Origin: Sulfitobacter mediterraneus
GTDB lineage: Bacteria; Pseudomonadota; Alphaproteobacteria; Rhodobacterales; Rhodobacteraceae
Reading direction: 5' to 3'
DNA: 64,000 bases
NCBI RefSeq assembly: GCF_003054325.1
Contig: NZ_QBKU01000002.1
Location: 310,001 to 374,000, forward strand
The position numbers were made by a program, and so were the translations under genes. The notes beneath the pieces are model-generated. The model saw only the letters and a program-made list of their open reading frames with translations. It made no database searches and was not told the origin of the DNA. Within the stretch, counting starts at the first letter, position 1, and each line of letters opens with the position of its first letter. Shown piece after piece: positions 38,066-48,294 of this stretch.

Positions 38066-39456
38066 CCCAGCTGTTTTGTCACCTGCGCCGCAAAATCATC
38101 GCCGCGCCGCTCGAAACTGTCGTATTGGTCAAAACTCGCCGCCGCCGGGGCCAGCAGGACCACATCGCCCGCCTCTGCCTCCGCCACCGCGCGGGCAACC
38201 GCCGTCGCCATATCACCGCAAACCTCGGCCTCCACGTCCAGTTGCATGGCAAATCCCGCCGCCTCGCGCCCGATCACATAGGCTTTGCGTACCCCGCCCG
38301 TGGCCCCGGCCAGCCCGCCAAGACCGCCCTCTTTCTCAAGCCCGCCGCAGATCCAGCGGATGTTGCTGAACGCCGCAAGCGCCTTGGCCGCGCTGTCCAC
38401 GTTGGTGGCCTTGCTGTCGTTGACAAACCGCACGCCATCTTTCTCGGCGATGGTCTGGGATCGGTGCGGAAGACCGCCAAAGCTGTGGAACGCCGCCTCG
38501 ATCACCTTGGGCGCCAGACCCAGCGTCCGGCAGGCCGCATAGGCGGCACAGGCGTTCTGATGGTTGTGCGCACCGGGCAACCCGGCAACCCCGCGCAAAT
38601 CAACCGACGCCACCTGTTTGCCCTTGCGGTACTCAGACAAAAACCCCTTGCGGGCAAACACCTGCCAGCCCGGCCCGGTCAGCTTTTGCGCCACGCTGAT
38701 CCGGATCACCCGGTCATCGGTTGGCCCCTCCGTCAACTGACCGGCCAGAAAACGCCCCTCGGCCTCATCCACACCGATCACTGCACGGTCCGGTCCGCCT
38801 TCTGCAAAGAGCCGCCGCTTGGCCGCGAAATATCCCCCCAACCCATGATGCCGGTCCAGATGATCCGGGCTGAGATTTGTGAACACCGCCACATCCGGCG
38901 TCAGACTGCGGGCCAGATCGGTTTGATAGCTCGACAGTTCTAGCACAACCACTTCGCCGTCAATCGCCGGGTCCAAATCCAGAACTCCGCGCCCAATATT
39001 GCCCGCCAGTTGGCATGGCCGGCCCACCTGCTCCAGAATGTGATGGATTAAGGCCGATGTGGTGGATTTCCCGTTCGATCCGGTGACAGCCACCACCCGC
39101 GGACTGATGTCAAAACTGTCCCAATCGCGGGTGGCAAAGCTTTGGAAAAACAAGCCGATGTCATTGTCCACCGGCACCCCTGCCTCCAGTGCCGCGGCCA
39201 CCACTGGGTTGGGATCAGGGTAAAGATGCGGAATGCCGGGGCTGACGATCAGCCGGGCAATACCCTCAAAACCAACGCGCTTGAGGTCAACACAGGCAAA
39301 CCCTTCACCCTCGGCCTTTTCCCGCGCCGCCGGATTGTCATCCCAGCACAGCGGCACAGCCCCGCCTGCGGCCAAGGCCCGCGCGGCCACAAGCCCCGAC
39401 CGGCCCAGCCCCAAAACCGCAACCTGCGTCCCCGCCAATCCTTGCACCGGAATCAT
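38062..39456 (-). CDS. murD: UDP-N-acetylmuramoylalanine--D-glutamate ligase MurD
   Basis: 464 residues. MurD adds D-Glu to UDP-MurNAc-L-Ala. It reads [21 protein letters not shown], the ATP loop [38 protein letters not shown] and [17 protein letters not shown]. Of the two close ATGs (39462, 39456) the second has AAGGGG at proper spacing. An in-frame extension back to 39633 runs through a dispersed repeat and is not coding. Its 3' end overlaps the convergent flavoprotein by 4 bp. Confidence 0.96.
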   Translation of the reverse strand: MIPVQGLAGTQVAVLGLGRSGLVAARALAAGGAVPLCWDDNPAAREKAEGEGFACVDLKRVGFEGIARLIVSPGIPHLYPDPNPVVAAALEAGVPVDNDIGLFFQSFATRDWDSFDISPRVVAVTGSNGKSTTSALIHHILEQVGRPCQLAGNIGRGVLDLDPAIDGEVVVLELSSYQTDLARSLTPDVAVFTNLSPDHLDRHHGLGGYFAAKRRLFAEGGPDRAVIGVDEAEGRFLAGQLTEGPTDDRVIRISVAQKLTGPGWQVFARKGFLSEYRKGKQVASVDLRGVAGLPGAHNHQNACAAYAACRTLGLAPKVIEAAFHSFGGLPHRSQTIAEKDGVRFVNDSKATNVDSAAKALAAFSNIRWICGGLEKEGGLGGLAGATGGVRKAYVIGREAAGFAMQLDVEAEVCGDMATAVARAVAEAEAGDVVLLAPAAASFDQYDSFERRGDDFAAQVTKQLG

Positions 39457-39520
39457 CGCCATCCCCTTCTTTTGCAGGCAAGATGGCGCAAGGGCGCGGC
39501 GAAGACCATCCACCCTGTCC

Positions 39521-39579
39521 CTTTTTGGCCCTAAATATTCCGGGGGAATCGCGGCCTGCCGCGATGGGGGCTGGCCCCC
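39521..39579. repeat. Dispersed GC-rich intergenic repeat, copy A
   Basis: A 59-bp element in the divergent murD/glsA gap. It begins CTTTTTGGCCCTAAATA, continues through TCCGGGGG to a perfect 8-bp hairpin (39548-39555 with 39558-39565) and ends in GGGGGCTGGCCCCC (39566-39579). The first and last blocks recur in copy B at 55.8 kb. No coding sense; the long open frames across it are by-products of its composition. Confidence 0.7.
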
Positions 39580-39660
39580 TGCCGCCACTGGAAACACCCG
39601 CCTGCCCCTGCTACCCAACCTCGACCGAACCACATGCGCCTCCGCCAGAAAGACCCGCCC

Positions 39661-40587
39661 ATGCCAAGATCAAATGCCCTTGACCTGCCCGGCCTGCTGT
39701 CGCGCCTCAATGGGCGCATGCGCGAGGATGACCATTGGGGCGATGTCGCTGCCTATATTCCGCAACTGGCGCATGTAGACCCGCACCAGTTTGGCATTGC
39801 CGTGGTCACGGCAGACGGCACCTGCCATGTGGCGGGCGACAGCGAAGTGCCTTTCTCTGTGCAATCCATCACCAAGGTCTTCACCCTTGCCATCGCCCTT
39901 GGTCGGTCGGGCGATCAGCTGTGGCAGCGGGTTGGCCGCGAACCCTCGGGCCGCGCCTTTAATTCTATCGTGCAGCTCGAACAGGAACAAGGCCGCCCGC
40001 GCAATCCCTTCATCAACGCCGGCGCCATCGTGACCACGGACGAGGTGCTGGGCCACCGCCCCCCGCGCGAGGCTTTGGCGGAGATTGTGCAATTTGTCCG
40101 CGCCGCCGCTGGCACCGATGACATCCACATCAACGACGCTGTGGCCGCGTCAGAGACCGCCTTTGGTCATCGCAACTTTGCTTTGGCGCATTTCCTCGCG
40201 TCTTTTGACAATCTCAAGAATGCGCCCGAGCTGACGCTGGGCACCTATTTTCACCATTGCGCGATAGAGATGTCCGTCCGGCAACTGGCCATGGCGGGCC
40301 GGTTCCTTGTCGATGCACCGGGGTTGCCGCGTCTTGTCTCTGCCGGGCGCATCCGGCGTCTGAACGCGCTGATGCTGACCTGCGGCCACTATGACGGATC
40401 GGGCGATTTTGCCTATCGTGTGGGCCTGCCGGGCAAGTCCGGGGTTGGCGGCGGCATTCTGGCCATCGTCCCCGGTCAGGCCAGCATCGCGGTCTGGTCG
40501 CCGGGGCTCAACCGTTATGGCAATTCGCACAAAGGCACCGAAGCCTTGGCGATCCTTGCCCGCCAGATGAACTGGTCGATTTTCTAG
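39661..40587 (+). CDS. glsA: Glutaminase
   Basis: 308 residues, the normal length for the serine-dependent GlsA/GlsB family that hydrolyses L-Gln to L-Glu and ammonia. The Ser-x-x-Lys catalytic pair lies in [19 protein letters not shown]; other marks are [30 protein letters not shown] and [17 protein letters not shown]. The ATG at 39661 is chosen by length; an in-frame ATG at 39634 adds nine residues. It is on the plus strand between mraY and murD, so it splits the dcw genes. It is convergent with mraY (10-bp gap). Confidence 0.95.
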   Translation: MPRSNALDLPGLLSRLNGRMREDDHWGDVAAYIPQLAHVDPHQFGIAVVTADGTCHVAGDSEVPFSVQSITKVFTLAIALGRSGDQLWQRVGREPSGRAFNSIVQLEQEQGRPRNPFINAGAIVTTDEVLGHRPPREALAEIVQFVRAAAGTDDIHINDAVAASETAFGHRNFALAHFLASFDNLKNAPELTLGTYFHHCAIEMSVRQLAMAGRFLVDAPGLPRLVSAGRIRRLNALMLTCGHYDGSGDFAYRVGLPGKSGVGGGILAIVPGQASIAVWSPGLNRYGNSHKGTEALAILARQMNWSIF

Positions 40588-40597
40588 GATCAGACCC

Positions 40598-41680
40598 TTA
40601 CCGGATTTTCAGCGTCGCCAGCCCGATCATCGCCAGGATCAGCGAAATGATCCAGAACCGGATCACGATCTGCGGCTCGGCCCAACCCTTTTTCTCATAA
40701 TGGTGGTGGATCGGTGCCATCAGGAACACCCGCTTGCCGGTGCGTTTGAAATAGAGCACCTGAATGATCACGCTCAGCGCTTCGACCACAAACAAACCGC
40801 CGACAATCGCCAGTACCAGCTCGTGCTTGGTCGCCACCGCAATCGCGCCCAATGCGCCGCCAAGCGCCAGTGATCCGGTATCGCCCATAAACACTGCCGC
40901 AGGCGGGGCGTTGTACCAAAGAAAGCCCAGTCCGCCGCCAAATATGCCAGCAGTGAAAATCAGGATTTCCCCGGTGCCCGGCACGTAATGCACATCCAGA
41001 TATTCGGTGAAATCCACGCGGCCAACAGCATAGGCAATGATGCCAAGGGTGCCGGCGGCAATCATCACCGGCATGATTGCCAGCCCGTCCAGACCATCGG
41101 TGAGGTTCACCGCATTGGCCGCGCCCACAATCACGATGATGGCAAAGGGGATGAACAGCACCGACAGATTGATCAGCGTGTCCTTGAACACCGGCAGCGC
41201 CAGTTTGTACTGCAGCGCCTCAGGGTGGTATTGTGCCGCCCAATAGCCCGCAATGCCCGAGATAATCAGCCCTAACAACAGCCGCAGCTTGCCCGAGACA
41301 CCGGCGGTGTTTTGTTTGCTGACCTTGGCATAATCATCGGCAAAGCCAATCGCGGCAAAGCTCATGGTGACAAACAGCACCAGCCAGACAAACGGATTGT
41401 CGAGCCGCGCCCACAGCAGGGTCGAAGTTAAAAGCGCCCCTACGATCAGCAGCCCGCCCATCGTCGGCGTGCCCGCCTTGACGAAATGCCCCTCTGGGCC
41501 ATCATCGCGGATCGGTTGGCCCTTGCCCTGCTTGCGGCGCAACACGGCGATCAAGGGCTTGCCAAACAGGAACCCAAAGATCAACGCCGTCAGGAACGCG
41601 CCGCCGGCCCGGAAGGTGATGTAGCGAAACAGGTTAAAAAAGTCGCCACCATCCGACAGCAGGGTCAACCAATAGAGCAT
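40598..41680 (-). CDS. mraY: Phospho-MurNAc-pentapeptide transferase MraY
   Basis: 360 residues with ten membrane segments. It makes lipid I. MraY motifs: [52 protein letters not shown], and [18 protein letters not shown] with the later [16 protein letters not shown]. The catalytic Asp triad lies in these blocks. It follows murF by 43 bp and faces glsA at its 3' end. Confidence 0.97.
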   Translation of the reverse strand: MLYWLTLLSDGGDFFNLFRYITFRAGGAFLTALIFGFLFGKPLIAVLRRKQGKGQPIRDDGPEGHFVKAGTPTMGGLLIVGALLTSTLLWARLDNPFVWLVLFVTMSFAAIGFADDYAKVSKQNTAGVSGKLRLLLGLIISGIAGYWAAQYHPEALQYKLALPVFKDTLINLSVLFIPFAIIVIVGAANAVNLTDGLDGLAIMPVMIAAGTLGIIAYAVGRVDFTEYLDVHYVPGTGEILIFTAGIFGGGLGFLWYNAPPAAVFMGDTGSLALGGALGAIAVATKHELVLAIVGGLFVVEALSVIIQVLYFKRTGKRVFLMAPIHHHYEKKGWAEPQIVIRFWIISLILAMIGLATLKIR

Positions 41681-41723
41681 AAAATGCGTCCTTACTCATG
41701 ATCCAAGGGCCGCGTGGCCCTGT

Positions 41724-43151
41724 TCAACTCTGGCCGTTGCGATGGCCCATTTTGCGTATGGCGTCAACAACAGCGCCCAGTTTCATCGAAAGTGATCCCT
41801 TGGCCAGCACCACGTCACCGGCATGCAACCGTCCCGTGAGCCCGGTCAGCATCTCGGCGGAGCTCTCCATCCAGTCGCCGCGCCGGTGTTCGGGCAAAAG
41901 ATCGTAGAGCGATTTCATCAGCGGCCCGATGCAATGCACCACATCGACGTTTTCCATCGCTTCCAGATGCGCAAGTCCCGCATGCAGCGCGATCTCGTCG
42001 CTGCCCAGCTCTTTCATATCGCCCAGAATGGCAATGCGCCGCCCTGCCCGGTTGTGAACCGCATTTTGCCCCACGGCAGAGGCGGCCAGCACCTCAAGCG
42101 AGGCCGCCATCGACGTCGGATTGGCGTTGTAGCTGTCGTCAATCAGATCCAGCGTCAGGTGGTTTTCTACCGGATCAAGCTGCACCGTCTCGCGCACGCC
42201 CCGCCCCTTGTAGGGTGACCAGCGGCCCAGCGATTGCGCCGCCAGGGCCAGATCGGCCCCCATTGCCTCGGCCACCGCCAATGCGCCCAGCCCGTTCATC
42301 GCAAAATGCCGCCCCGGTGTTGCGATTTTGAACAACAGCGGCGTGCCATTGGCTTCGGCCTGCACCACGGTTGTGTCGGCCAATACCTGCACGTCGTTCA
42401 ATTTGAAATGCATCGCATGGGTGCCAAATTCCACATCGCGCAATTTGCAATCAACGGCCTTGGCCATCAGGATCGCGGCATGTTCGATATCGGTGTTGAT
42501 CACAGCAACGCCGCCCGGCGCTAATCCTTCGAACACCGATGCCTTTTCGACGGCGATACCAGCCACATCCTCGAAGGCCTCCAGGTGCGCGGCGGCAACA
42601 GTTGTGACCATGGCCACGTCCGGCTTGGTCATTTTGGCCAGCGGTGCAATCTCGCCGGGGTGGTTCATGCCGATCTCGATGATCGCAAATTCTGTGTCTT
42701 GCGGCATCCGCGCCAACGTCAGCGGCACACCCCAATGATTGTTGTAACTGGCGACGGACGCATGGGTCCGCCCCTGATCCCCCAGCATCGAAAGCAGCAT
42801 TTCCTTGGTCGAAGTTTTGCCAACGCTGCCGGTGATTGCGGCAACTTTAGCGGCGGTCCGTGCTCGCGCTGCCACGCCAAGCTGTTCCAGACCGGTCAAA
42901 ACGTCCTCAACAATCAGCAAAGGCGCATCCGGCGCCACGCCCTCTGGCACGCGGCTGACCAATGCTGCCGCTGCGCCCTTGGCCAAGGCATTCGCCACAA
43001 AGTCATGGCCGTCGCGTACATCTTTAAGCGCCACAAACAAATCACCCGGTTCAAGCGTGCGGGTGTCGATGGAGATGCCTGTGCAAGACCAAACGCCCTG
43101 CGCCGTACCGCCCGTTGCCGCCTGCGCCTCTGCGCTGGTCCAAAGTGTCAT
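41724..43151 (-). CDS. murF: UDP-MurNAc-tripeptide--D-Ala-D-Ala ligase MurF
   Basis: 475 residues. MurF adds D-Ala-D-Ala to the UDP-MurNAc-tripeptide. The ATP loop is GSVGKTSTKEMLLSML, with SYNNHWGVPLTLARMP, DDSYNANPTSMAASLEVL and RRIAILGDMKELG further on. The start overlaps the murE stop by 4 bp. Confidence 0.96.
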   Translation of the reverse strand: MTLWTSAEAQAATGGTAQGVWSCTGISIDTRTLEPGDLFVALKDVRDGHDFVANALAKGAAAALVSRVPEGVAPDAPLLIVEDVLTGLEQLGVAARARTAAKVAAITGSVGKTSTKEMLLSMLGDQGRTHASVASYNNHWGVPLTLARMPQDTEFAIIEIGMNHPGEIAPLAKMTKPDVAMVTTVAAAHLEAFEDVAGIAVEKASVFEGLAPGGVAVINTDIEHAAILMAKAVDCKLRDVEFGTHAMHFKLNDVQVLADTTVVQAEANGTPLLFKIATPGRHFAMNGLGALAVAEAMGADLALAAQSLGRWSPYKGRGVRETVQLDPVENHLTLDLIDDSYNANPTSMAASLEVLAASAVGQNAVHNRAGRRIAILGDMKELGSDEIALHAGLAHLEAMENVDVVHCIGPLMKSLYDLLPEHRRGDWMESSAEMLTGLTGRLHAGDVVLAKGSLSMKLGAVVDAIRKMGHRNGQS

Positions 43152-44629
43152 GCCAGTCTCCCGTCCAGTGCCGCAACGGCCACACTGGCCTGTTCCACAT
43201 CATCAAAAGGCAGGATGTCATCGCCAACGACCTGCCCGGTTTCATGGCCTTTGCCAGCAATCAGCAAAGCGTCCCCAGGCCCCAACATATCGACCCCGCG
43301 CAGGATCGCCTCGGCGCGGTCGCCCACTTCGGTTGCCTCAGGCGCGCCTTGCAAAACCGCTGCGCGAATGCTCGCCGGATCTTCGGAGCGCGGGTTGTCA
43401 TCGGTCACAATCACCAAATCGGCGTTTTGTGCCGCTGCGGCCCCCATCAAAGGGCGTTTGCCTGCATCGCGATCGCCGCCTGCCCCAACGATGGCAATCA
43501 ACCGCCCCATCACATGCGGCCGCATTGCCGCCAGAGCAGTCGCCACCGCATCAGGCGTATGGGCAAAATCGACAAACACCGCTGCGCCATTGTCGCGGGT
43601 GGCGGCAAGCTGCATCCGGCCACGCACTGTGGTCAGATGCGGAATGGTGTCAAACACATCCGCCGGATCACCACCGCAAGCGATGACCAGCCCCGCCGCC
43701 AGCAGCACGTTGTCGCCCTGAAAGCCGCCAATCAGGTTCAGACGCTTTTGAAAGGTCTTGCCGCGCCAATCAAACCGCAGATCTTGACCCGTGGCATCAA
43801 ACCTTTGTGCCGTCAGATGCAGATCACCGCCATCGCGGCCCACGGTGATCACCTCGCACCCCCGCGCCTTGGCAATTGCGGCCATGTCCACGCCTTTGGG
43901 ATCGTCAATGTTGATCACCGCCGTGCCATCTTCGGGCAGAACCCGCGAAAACAGCCCGGCCTTGGCGTCAAAATAGGCCTCGAAGGTTTCGTGATAGTCC
44001 AGATGATCCTGAGTGAAATTGGTAAATCCAGCCGCCCGCAGGGTCACACCGTCAAGCCGCCGTTGATCCAACCCATGTGACGAGGCCTCCATCGCGGCGT
44101 GGGTGATCCCGTTTAGCGCAGCCTCAGCCAGCGTGCGATGCAGGGTGATCGGCTCTGGCGTGGTATGGGCCAACGGGGCCGCCCATGCGCCTTCAACGCC
44201 GGTGGTGCCCAGATTGACCGCTGGCAGATCCATCTCGATCCAGATTTGCCGCACGAATGTCGAGACCGAGGTTTTGCCATTGGTGCCCGTGACCGCGATC
44301 ATGGTTTTGGGCTGGGCACCGAACCAAATTGCAGCGGTCAGGGCAAGAGCCTCGCGCGGGGCGTCTGTGATGACCACGGCAGCGCCAGCAGCGGCCAGTT
44401 CCTCTGCGGCAATCTCAGCCCCTTCAGCATCGGTTAGAACCGCAACCGCGCCCATGCGCAGGGCATATTGGATAAACTCCGCCCCATGCACCCGGCTGCC
44501 GGGCATGGCGGCAAACAAATAGCCCTCTTTCACTGCGCGGCTGTCCACAGCGATACCCGTAATGTCAGGATTGGCGCCACCCCGCGCCGTCAGACCAAGG
44601 GAGGAGAGGGAAACGCACGGGCTGGCCAT
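43148..44629 (-). CDS. murE: UDP-MurNAc-L-Ala-D-Glu--meso-DAP ligase MurE
   Basis: 493 residues. The ATP loop is VTGTNGKTSVSTFVRQI, and VTDDNPRSEDPASIRA contains the DNPR motif that specifies meso-diaminopimelate rather than lysine, so the organism makes DAP-type peptidoglycan. Also seen: DSRAVKEGYLFAAMPGS and MEASSHGLDQRRLDGV. The start is 15 bp after the ftsI stop, and it overlaps murF by 4 bp. Confidence 0.97.
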   Translation of the reverse strand: MASPCVSLSSLGLTARGGANPDITGIAVDSRAVKEGYLFAAMPGSRVHGAEFIQYALRMGAVAVLTDAEGAEIAAEELAAAGAAVVITDAPREALALTAAIWFGAQPKTMIAVTGTNGKTSVSTFVRQIWIEMDLPAVNLGTTGVEGAWAAPLAHTTPEPITLHRTLAEAALNGITHAAMEASSHGLDQRRLDGVTLRAAGFTNFTQDHLDYHETFEAYFDAKAGLFSRVLPEDGTAVINIDDPKGVDMAAIAKARGCEVITVGRDGGDLHLTAQRFDATGQDLRFDWRGKTFQKRLNLIGGFQGDNVLLAAGLVIACGGDPADVFDTIPHLTTVRGRMQLAATRDNGAAVFVDFAHTPDAVATALAAMRPHVMGRLIAIVGAGGDRDAGKRPLMGAAAAQNADLVIVTDDNPRSEDPASIRAAVLQGAPEATEVGDRAEAILRGVDMLGPGDALLIAGKGHETGQVVGDDILPFDDVEQASVAVAALDGRLA

Positions 44630-44643
44630 AGGAATGTCTTTTG

Positions 44644-46431
44644 TCAGTTGCTGCTGGTCAGCGTTAGCACAGCGTTGTTTGCAGGTTCAACAGTTGGTCG
44701 CACCCCCAACAGCGGCGCCACACGCCGGATCATTTCTGCCGCCACCGGAACCGCCGTCCAACCGGCAGTGCGGCGCGGTTTATCACCCGAGCTTTCGACA
44801 GGTTCGTCCAGCGTTACGATCAGCACATATTTGGGATCATGCGCGGGAAAGATCGAGGCAAAAGTGGCGATCACCTTGTCCTCATAATAGCCGCCCGTGG
44901 GCTTGGGTTTGTCGGCTGTGCCGGTCTTGCCGCCCACGTGATAGCCCGGCACCTCACCAAAGCTGGCGGTGCCTTTGCTGACGACCTTGCGCAACATCAT
45001 GCGGGCCGATTTGGCCGCGCTGGAGGACATCACCCGCTCGCCCATCTTGGTTCGAGGTTGTTTGATCAATGTCGGTTCCACCTTGAAACCGCCATTGGCG
45101 ATGGCCGCATAACCCGCCGCCAGATGCATCGGGCTGGTGGAAATCCCGTGCCCGTAAGAGATCGTCACACTGGACAGATCCGTCCATTTCTTTGGCAACA
45201 AGGGCTTACCCCCTGCGGCCTCGACAATCTCAAAGCCTGTCGGTTCAAAGAACCCGAGGCTTTTGAGGAACTCTTTTTGGCGTTTCACGCCAATATCCAG
45301 CGCCATCCGCCCGGTGCCTCGGTTCGAGGATTTGACGATGATGTCAGTGACAGACAGCTTGCCGTAGTTCTTGTTGCGGAACTCGCCAATGCGGAAACCG
45401 CCAACTTTCATCGGGCCTTTGGTGTCGATCACGGTGTCCGGATTCACCAGCCCCAGATCAACGGCCTGCGCGGCGGCAAAGATCTTGAAGGTCGAGCCAA
45501 GTTCATAGACACCTTGCACAGACCGGTTGAACAGCGGGCTGTCAGAGGCATCGCCCTCAACAGCAGGGCGCGGGCGGTCGTTGGGATCAAAACTTGGCAA
45601 AGACGCCACGCTGATCACTTCGCCGGTTTTCACATCCATCAATACCGATGTCGCGCCTTTGGCATTCATCAGTTTCATACCGCCAAACAGCACCTGTTCG
45701 GCTGCGGCCTGCACCGTTAGGTCCAGCGACAGTTGCAACGGTTTGTTCCCGTTGGCCGGATCGCGCAGGTATTTGTCAAAGTACTTTTCAGCACCCGCAA
45801 CGCCGATCACCTCGGCGGCATGCACGCCTTCCTTGCCATAGCTGGCACCGCCCATCACATGCGCGGCCAGCTTGCCATTGGGGTAAAGCCGCATGTCGCG
45901 CGGCGCAAACAGCAGACCGGGATCACCGATATCATGCACGGCCTGCATCTGCTCCGGGCTGATTTTCTTTTTGATCCACAAGAACTTACGCTTGCCGGAG
46001 AAGTCTTTTTTCAGCCGCGCCAGATCCAGATCGGGGAAGACCTTGACCAGACCTTCGGCGGCGGCATTGGGATCCACCATATGCCGCGGCTGGGCATAAA
46101 GCGCATGGGTGTCAAAGTTTGTCGCCAAAAGGCTGCCGTTGCGGTCGACAATATCAGCACGGCTGGCCGAAATAACGGCGCCCGGCGCATGGGTGCGCGG
46201 CTCAACCGGTTCGGACATCGCCAAAAGGCCCATACGCCCGCCAACAACGGAGAACGCGCAAAAGAAACACACGCCCATGATCAACAACCGCCCCTCTGCG
46301 CGTTGCCGCGACTGATCGCGCATCTGCTCATGGCGGATACGCTTGTTCTCGCGTTCAATCGCATCGGGGTTTTCGCCCTTCAGGCGGGCATCCAGAATAC
46401 GGGCAAGCGGGCGGAGCGGCGTGCGGATCAT
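44644..46431 (-). CDS. ftsI: Septal transpeptidase FtsI (PBP3)
   Basis: 595 residues. A cytoplasmic basic N-terminus, one membrane segment (about residues 50-70), a pedestal domain, then the class B penicillin-binding transpeptidase with the catalytic motif STFK (YELGSTFKIFAAAQAVD), SSN (VKSSNRGTGRMALD) and KTG (YHVGGKTGTADKPKPTGGYY). It cross-links septal murein and partners with FtsW. Overlaps ftsL by 4 bp. Confidence 0.97.
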   Translation of the reverse strand: MIRTPLRPLARILDARLKGENPDAIERENKRIRHEQMRDQSRQRAEGRLLIMGVCFFCAFSVVGGRMGLLAMSEPVEPRTHAPGAVISASRADIVDRNGSLLATNFDTHALYAQPRHMVDPNAAAEGLVKVFPDLDLARLKKDFSGKRKFLWIKKKISPEQMQAVHDIGDPGLLFAPRDMRLYPNGKLAAHVMGGASYGKEGVHAAEVIGVAGAEKYFDKYLRDPANGNKPLQLSLDLTVQAAAEQVLFGGMKLMNAKGATSVLMDVKTGEVISVASLPSFDPNDRPRPAVEGDASDSPLFNRSVQGVYELGSTFKIFAAAQAVDLGLVNPDTVIDTKGPMKVGGFRIGEFRNKNYGKLSVTDIIVKSSNRGTGRMALDIGVKRQKEFLKSLGFFEPTGFEIVEAAGGKPLLPKKWTDLSSVTISYGHGISTSPMHLAAGYAAIANGGFKVEPTLIKQPRTKMGERVMSSSAAKSARMMLRKVVSKGTASFGEVPGYHVGGKTGTADKPKPTGGYYEDKVIATFASIFPAHDPKYVLIVTLDEPVESSGDKPRRTAGWTAVPVAAEMIRRVAPLLGVRPTVEPANNAVLTLTSSN

Positions 46432-46793
46432 AGCGGATCATCCTGAGAAGAAGTGCCAGAGTTCATGGTGGAGACATCCACCGGGTTGGTGATCGGCAAC
46501 AGCGGCGCAGGCGGATAGGCCACCTGATCCACCAGACCGAACTGATCAGGCTGCAAGGGCAGCAGGCCTAACCGGTCAAAGTTGATCACCGACAAATCGC
46601 GCAACCGGTCCGGACGGTTCTGATAGGCCCACTCGGCCCGCAACACCGCCAGCCTTGCATGGGCCTGCCGGATGCTGGCGTGCAGTTTGTCTGCCTCACT
46701 CAGTGCCGATTGGGTCGCATAATTCTCGCGGTAGGCCCAGAAGGCCAGACCGATCACCGCCAAAGACGTCAGGATGTATAACACCGCTCGCAT
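46428..46793 (-). CDS. ftsL: Cell division protein FtsL
   Basis: 121 residues. A single N-terminal membrane segment (VLYILTSLAVIGLAFWAY) precedes a short coiled coil (LSEADKLHASIRQAHARLAVLRAEWAYQN) and the FtsL motif NRPDRLRDL. It belongs to the FtsQLB group. Sequence is poorly conserved across phyla, but position between rsmH and ftsI and the motif identify it. The ATG follows rsmH's stop by 2 bp. Confidence 0.9.
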   Translation of the reverse strand: MRAVLYILTSLAVIGLAFWAYRENYATQSALSEADKLHASIRQAHARLAVLRAEWAYQNRPDRLRDLSVINFDRLGLLPLQPDQFGLVDQVAYPPAPLLPITNPVDVSTMNSGTSSQDDPL

Positions 46794-46795
46794 GA

Positions 46796-47785
46796 TCAGA
46801 GCCCCTTTACCATCGGCATCCCGATGGATTTTGCATCAACGCCGCCCGAGGGCGCGTCGGTGCGTGTCGCCACCCGCAGCTTGGCCGAGCGGCTGCGCGG
46901 GTTGTCTGCCAATTCTTCGGCATCCGGTCCAATCGCCTTGCGCGATTTCACGGTGAACTGCGGCGCGTCGCGCTGCATCTCGGGGGCATAGCGGTTTGCG
47001 TTGCCGCCCCCGCCTGACCGCGCGGTCAGGAACCGTTTGACCATTCTGTCTTCTACAGAATGAAAGGTAACAACGGCCAATTGCCCGCCGGGCTTCAGCG
47101 CCCGCTCGGCGGCCATAAGGCCTTGGAACAATTCGCCATATTCATCGTTCACCGCAATCCGAAGCGCCTGAAAGCTGCGCGTGGCGGCATGGGACTGCCC
47201 CGGTTTACTGCGCGGCAGAACCCCTTCGATCAGCGATGCCAGCTCGAGCGTGGTGGTGATCGGCGCCTCGGCACGCGCACGGCCAATAGCCTTGGCAATG
47301 CGGCGGCTGGCGCGTTCTTCGCCGTATTGAAACAGAATGTTGGCCAGCAATTCTTCTTCGGCCTCATTGACCAGATCTGCCGCCGATGGCCCGTCTTGTG
47401 ACATCCGCATGTCCAGCGGGCCGTCCCTCATAAACGAAAACCCGCGTTCCGCGAGATCTAGCTGCATCGAGGACACCCCAAGATCCAGCACAACGCCATC
47501 AAGATCCTGCGCATAGTCATCCATCCGCGAAAACACGCCCTGCTGCATCACGATGCGGTCGCCATAATCGCCCGCCCATTCCGCCGCCATCTCAAAGGCC
47601 AGCGGATCACGGTCCACGCCAATCACACGATCCGCGCCCGCCTCAAGCAGGCCGCGCGTATAGCCGCCAGCGCCAAAAGTGCCGTCCAGCCAAACGCCCT
47701 CAACCGGCGCAACAGCCGCCAACAACGGGCGCAACAATACTGGGGTGTGTGGGGCAGAGGGATGATCAGTGGCCGCAGCAGCCAT
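46796..47785 (-). CDS. rsmH: 16S rRNA (cytosine1402-N4)-methyltransferase RsmH
   Basis: 329 residues (formerly MraW). SAM-binding [22 protein letters not shown], the conserved [24 protein letters not shown] (split here: [16 protein letters not shown] and [15 protein letters not shown]), [17 protein letters not shown] and [17 protein letters not shown]. It methylates C1402 in the decoding centre. It begins 5 bp after mraZ ends. Confidence 0.96.
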   Translation of the reverse strand: MAAAATDHPSAPHTPVLLRPLLAAVAPVEGVWLDGTFGAGGYTRGLLEAGADRVIGVDRDPLAFEMAAEWAGDYGDRIVMQQGVFSRMDDYAQDLDGVVLDLGVSSMQLDLAERGFSFMRDGPLDMRMSQDGPSAADLVNEAEEELLANILFQYGEERASRRIAKAIGRARAEAPITTTLELASLIEGVLPRSKPGQSHAATRSFQALRIAVNDEYGELFQGLMAAERALKPGGQLAVVTFHSVEDRMVKRFLTARSGGGGNANRYAPEMQRDAPQFTVKSRKAIGPDAEELADNPRSRSAKLRVATRTDAPSGGVDAKSIGMPMVKGL

Positions 47786-47790
47786 ATCCG

Positions 47791-48294
47791 TTACTCCCCC
47801 GACTTTCCGTCCAGAAAGACCAGAGGATCAAAGTCCTCGGGCAATTCATCTAACCACTCTTCCTCTTTTGCCCGCTCTACGGTGTCGTAGGTCTCGGGCT
47901 TCCAGATCTGGAAGGTGTCACCTGCCGCGATAAAGAAGGCCTCTTTATCCAGCTCGATCTTTTTGCGCAGTTTGGCCGGCAGGACCAAACGCCCGGTTTC
48001 ATCCACATTGGTGGGAAAAGACTGCCCGTGGAACAGACGCTGAAGCATCTTACGCTCCATAGATCCGCGCGGCAGCGCGTCGATCTTATCGTCCACCTCG
48101 TTGATGGCGTCGATTGTATAGCATTCCAGATAGCTGCGGCGGTGATCGCCATAGACAATGACCAGTTCGGGGTTGTCGCCCGACTTCCAGTTCGGGTCGC
48201 CAGCCTCAAGCACACGGCGAAAAGAGGCCGGGATAGACACCCGCCCCTTCGTATCGACCTTGTGTTGGCTCTCGCCTCTGAACCTGCGGCTCAC
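47791..48294 (-). CDS. mraZ: Transcriptional regulator MraZ
   Basis: 167 residues with two SpoVT/AbrB-like halves: the first begins [20 protein letters not shown], the second [20 protein letters not shown]. MraZ binds the dcw promoter in other bacteria. The start is placed at a GTG (48294) with AGGA upstream, because family members begin with the RRFRG segment; the frame stays open to 48396 but that part pairs into a leader hairpin and shows no homology. It is the first gene of the dcw block. Confidence 0.92.
   Translation of the reverse strand: MSRRFRGESQHKVDTKGRVSIPASFRRVLEAGDPNWKSGDNPELVIVYGDHRRSYLECYTIDAINEVDDKIDALPRGSMERKMLQRLFHGQSFPTNVDETGRLVLPAKLRKKIELDKEAFFIAAGDTFQIWKPETYDTVERAKEEEWLDELPEDFDPLVFLDGKSGE

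Noticed and set aside
39457..39633. N-terminal extension of murD
   Set aside because: It reads through the dispersed repeat, and the ATG at 39456 has a proper ribosome site and the family N-terminus.
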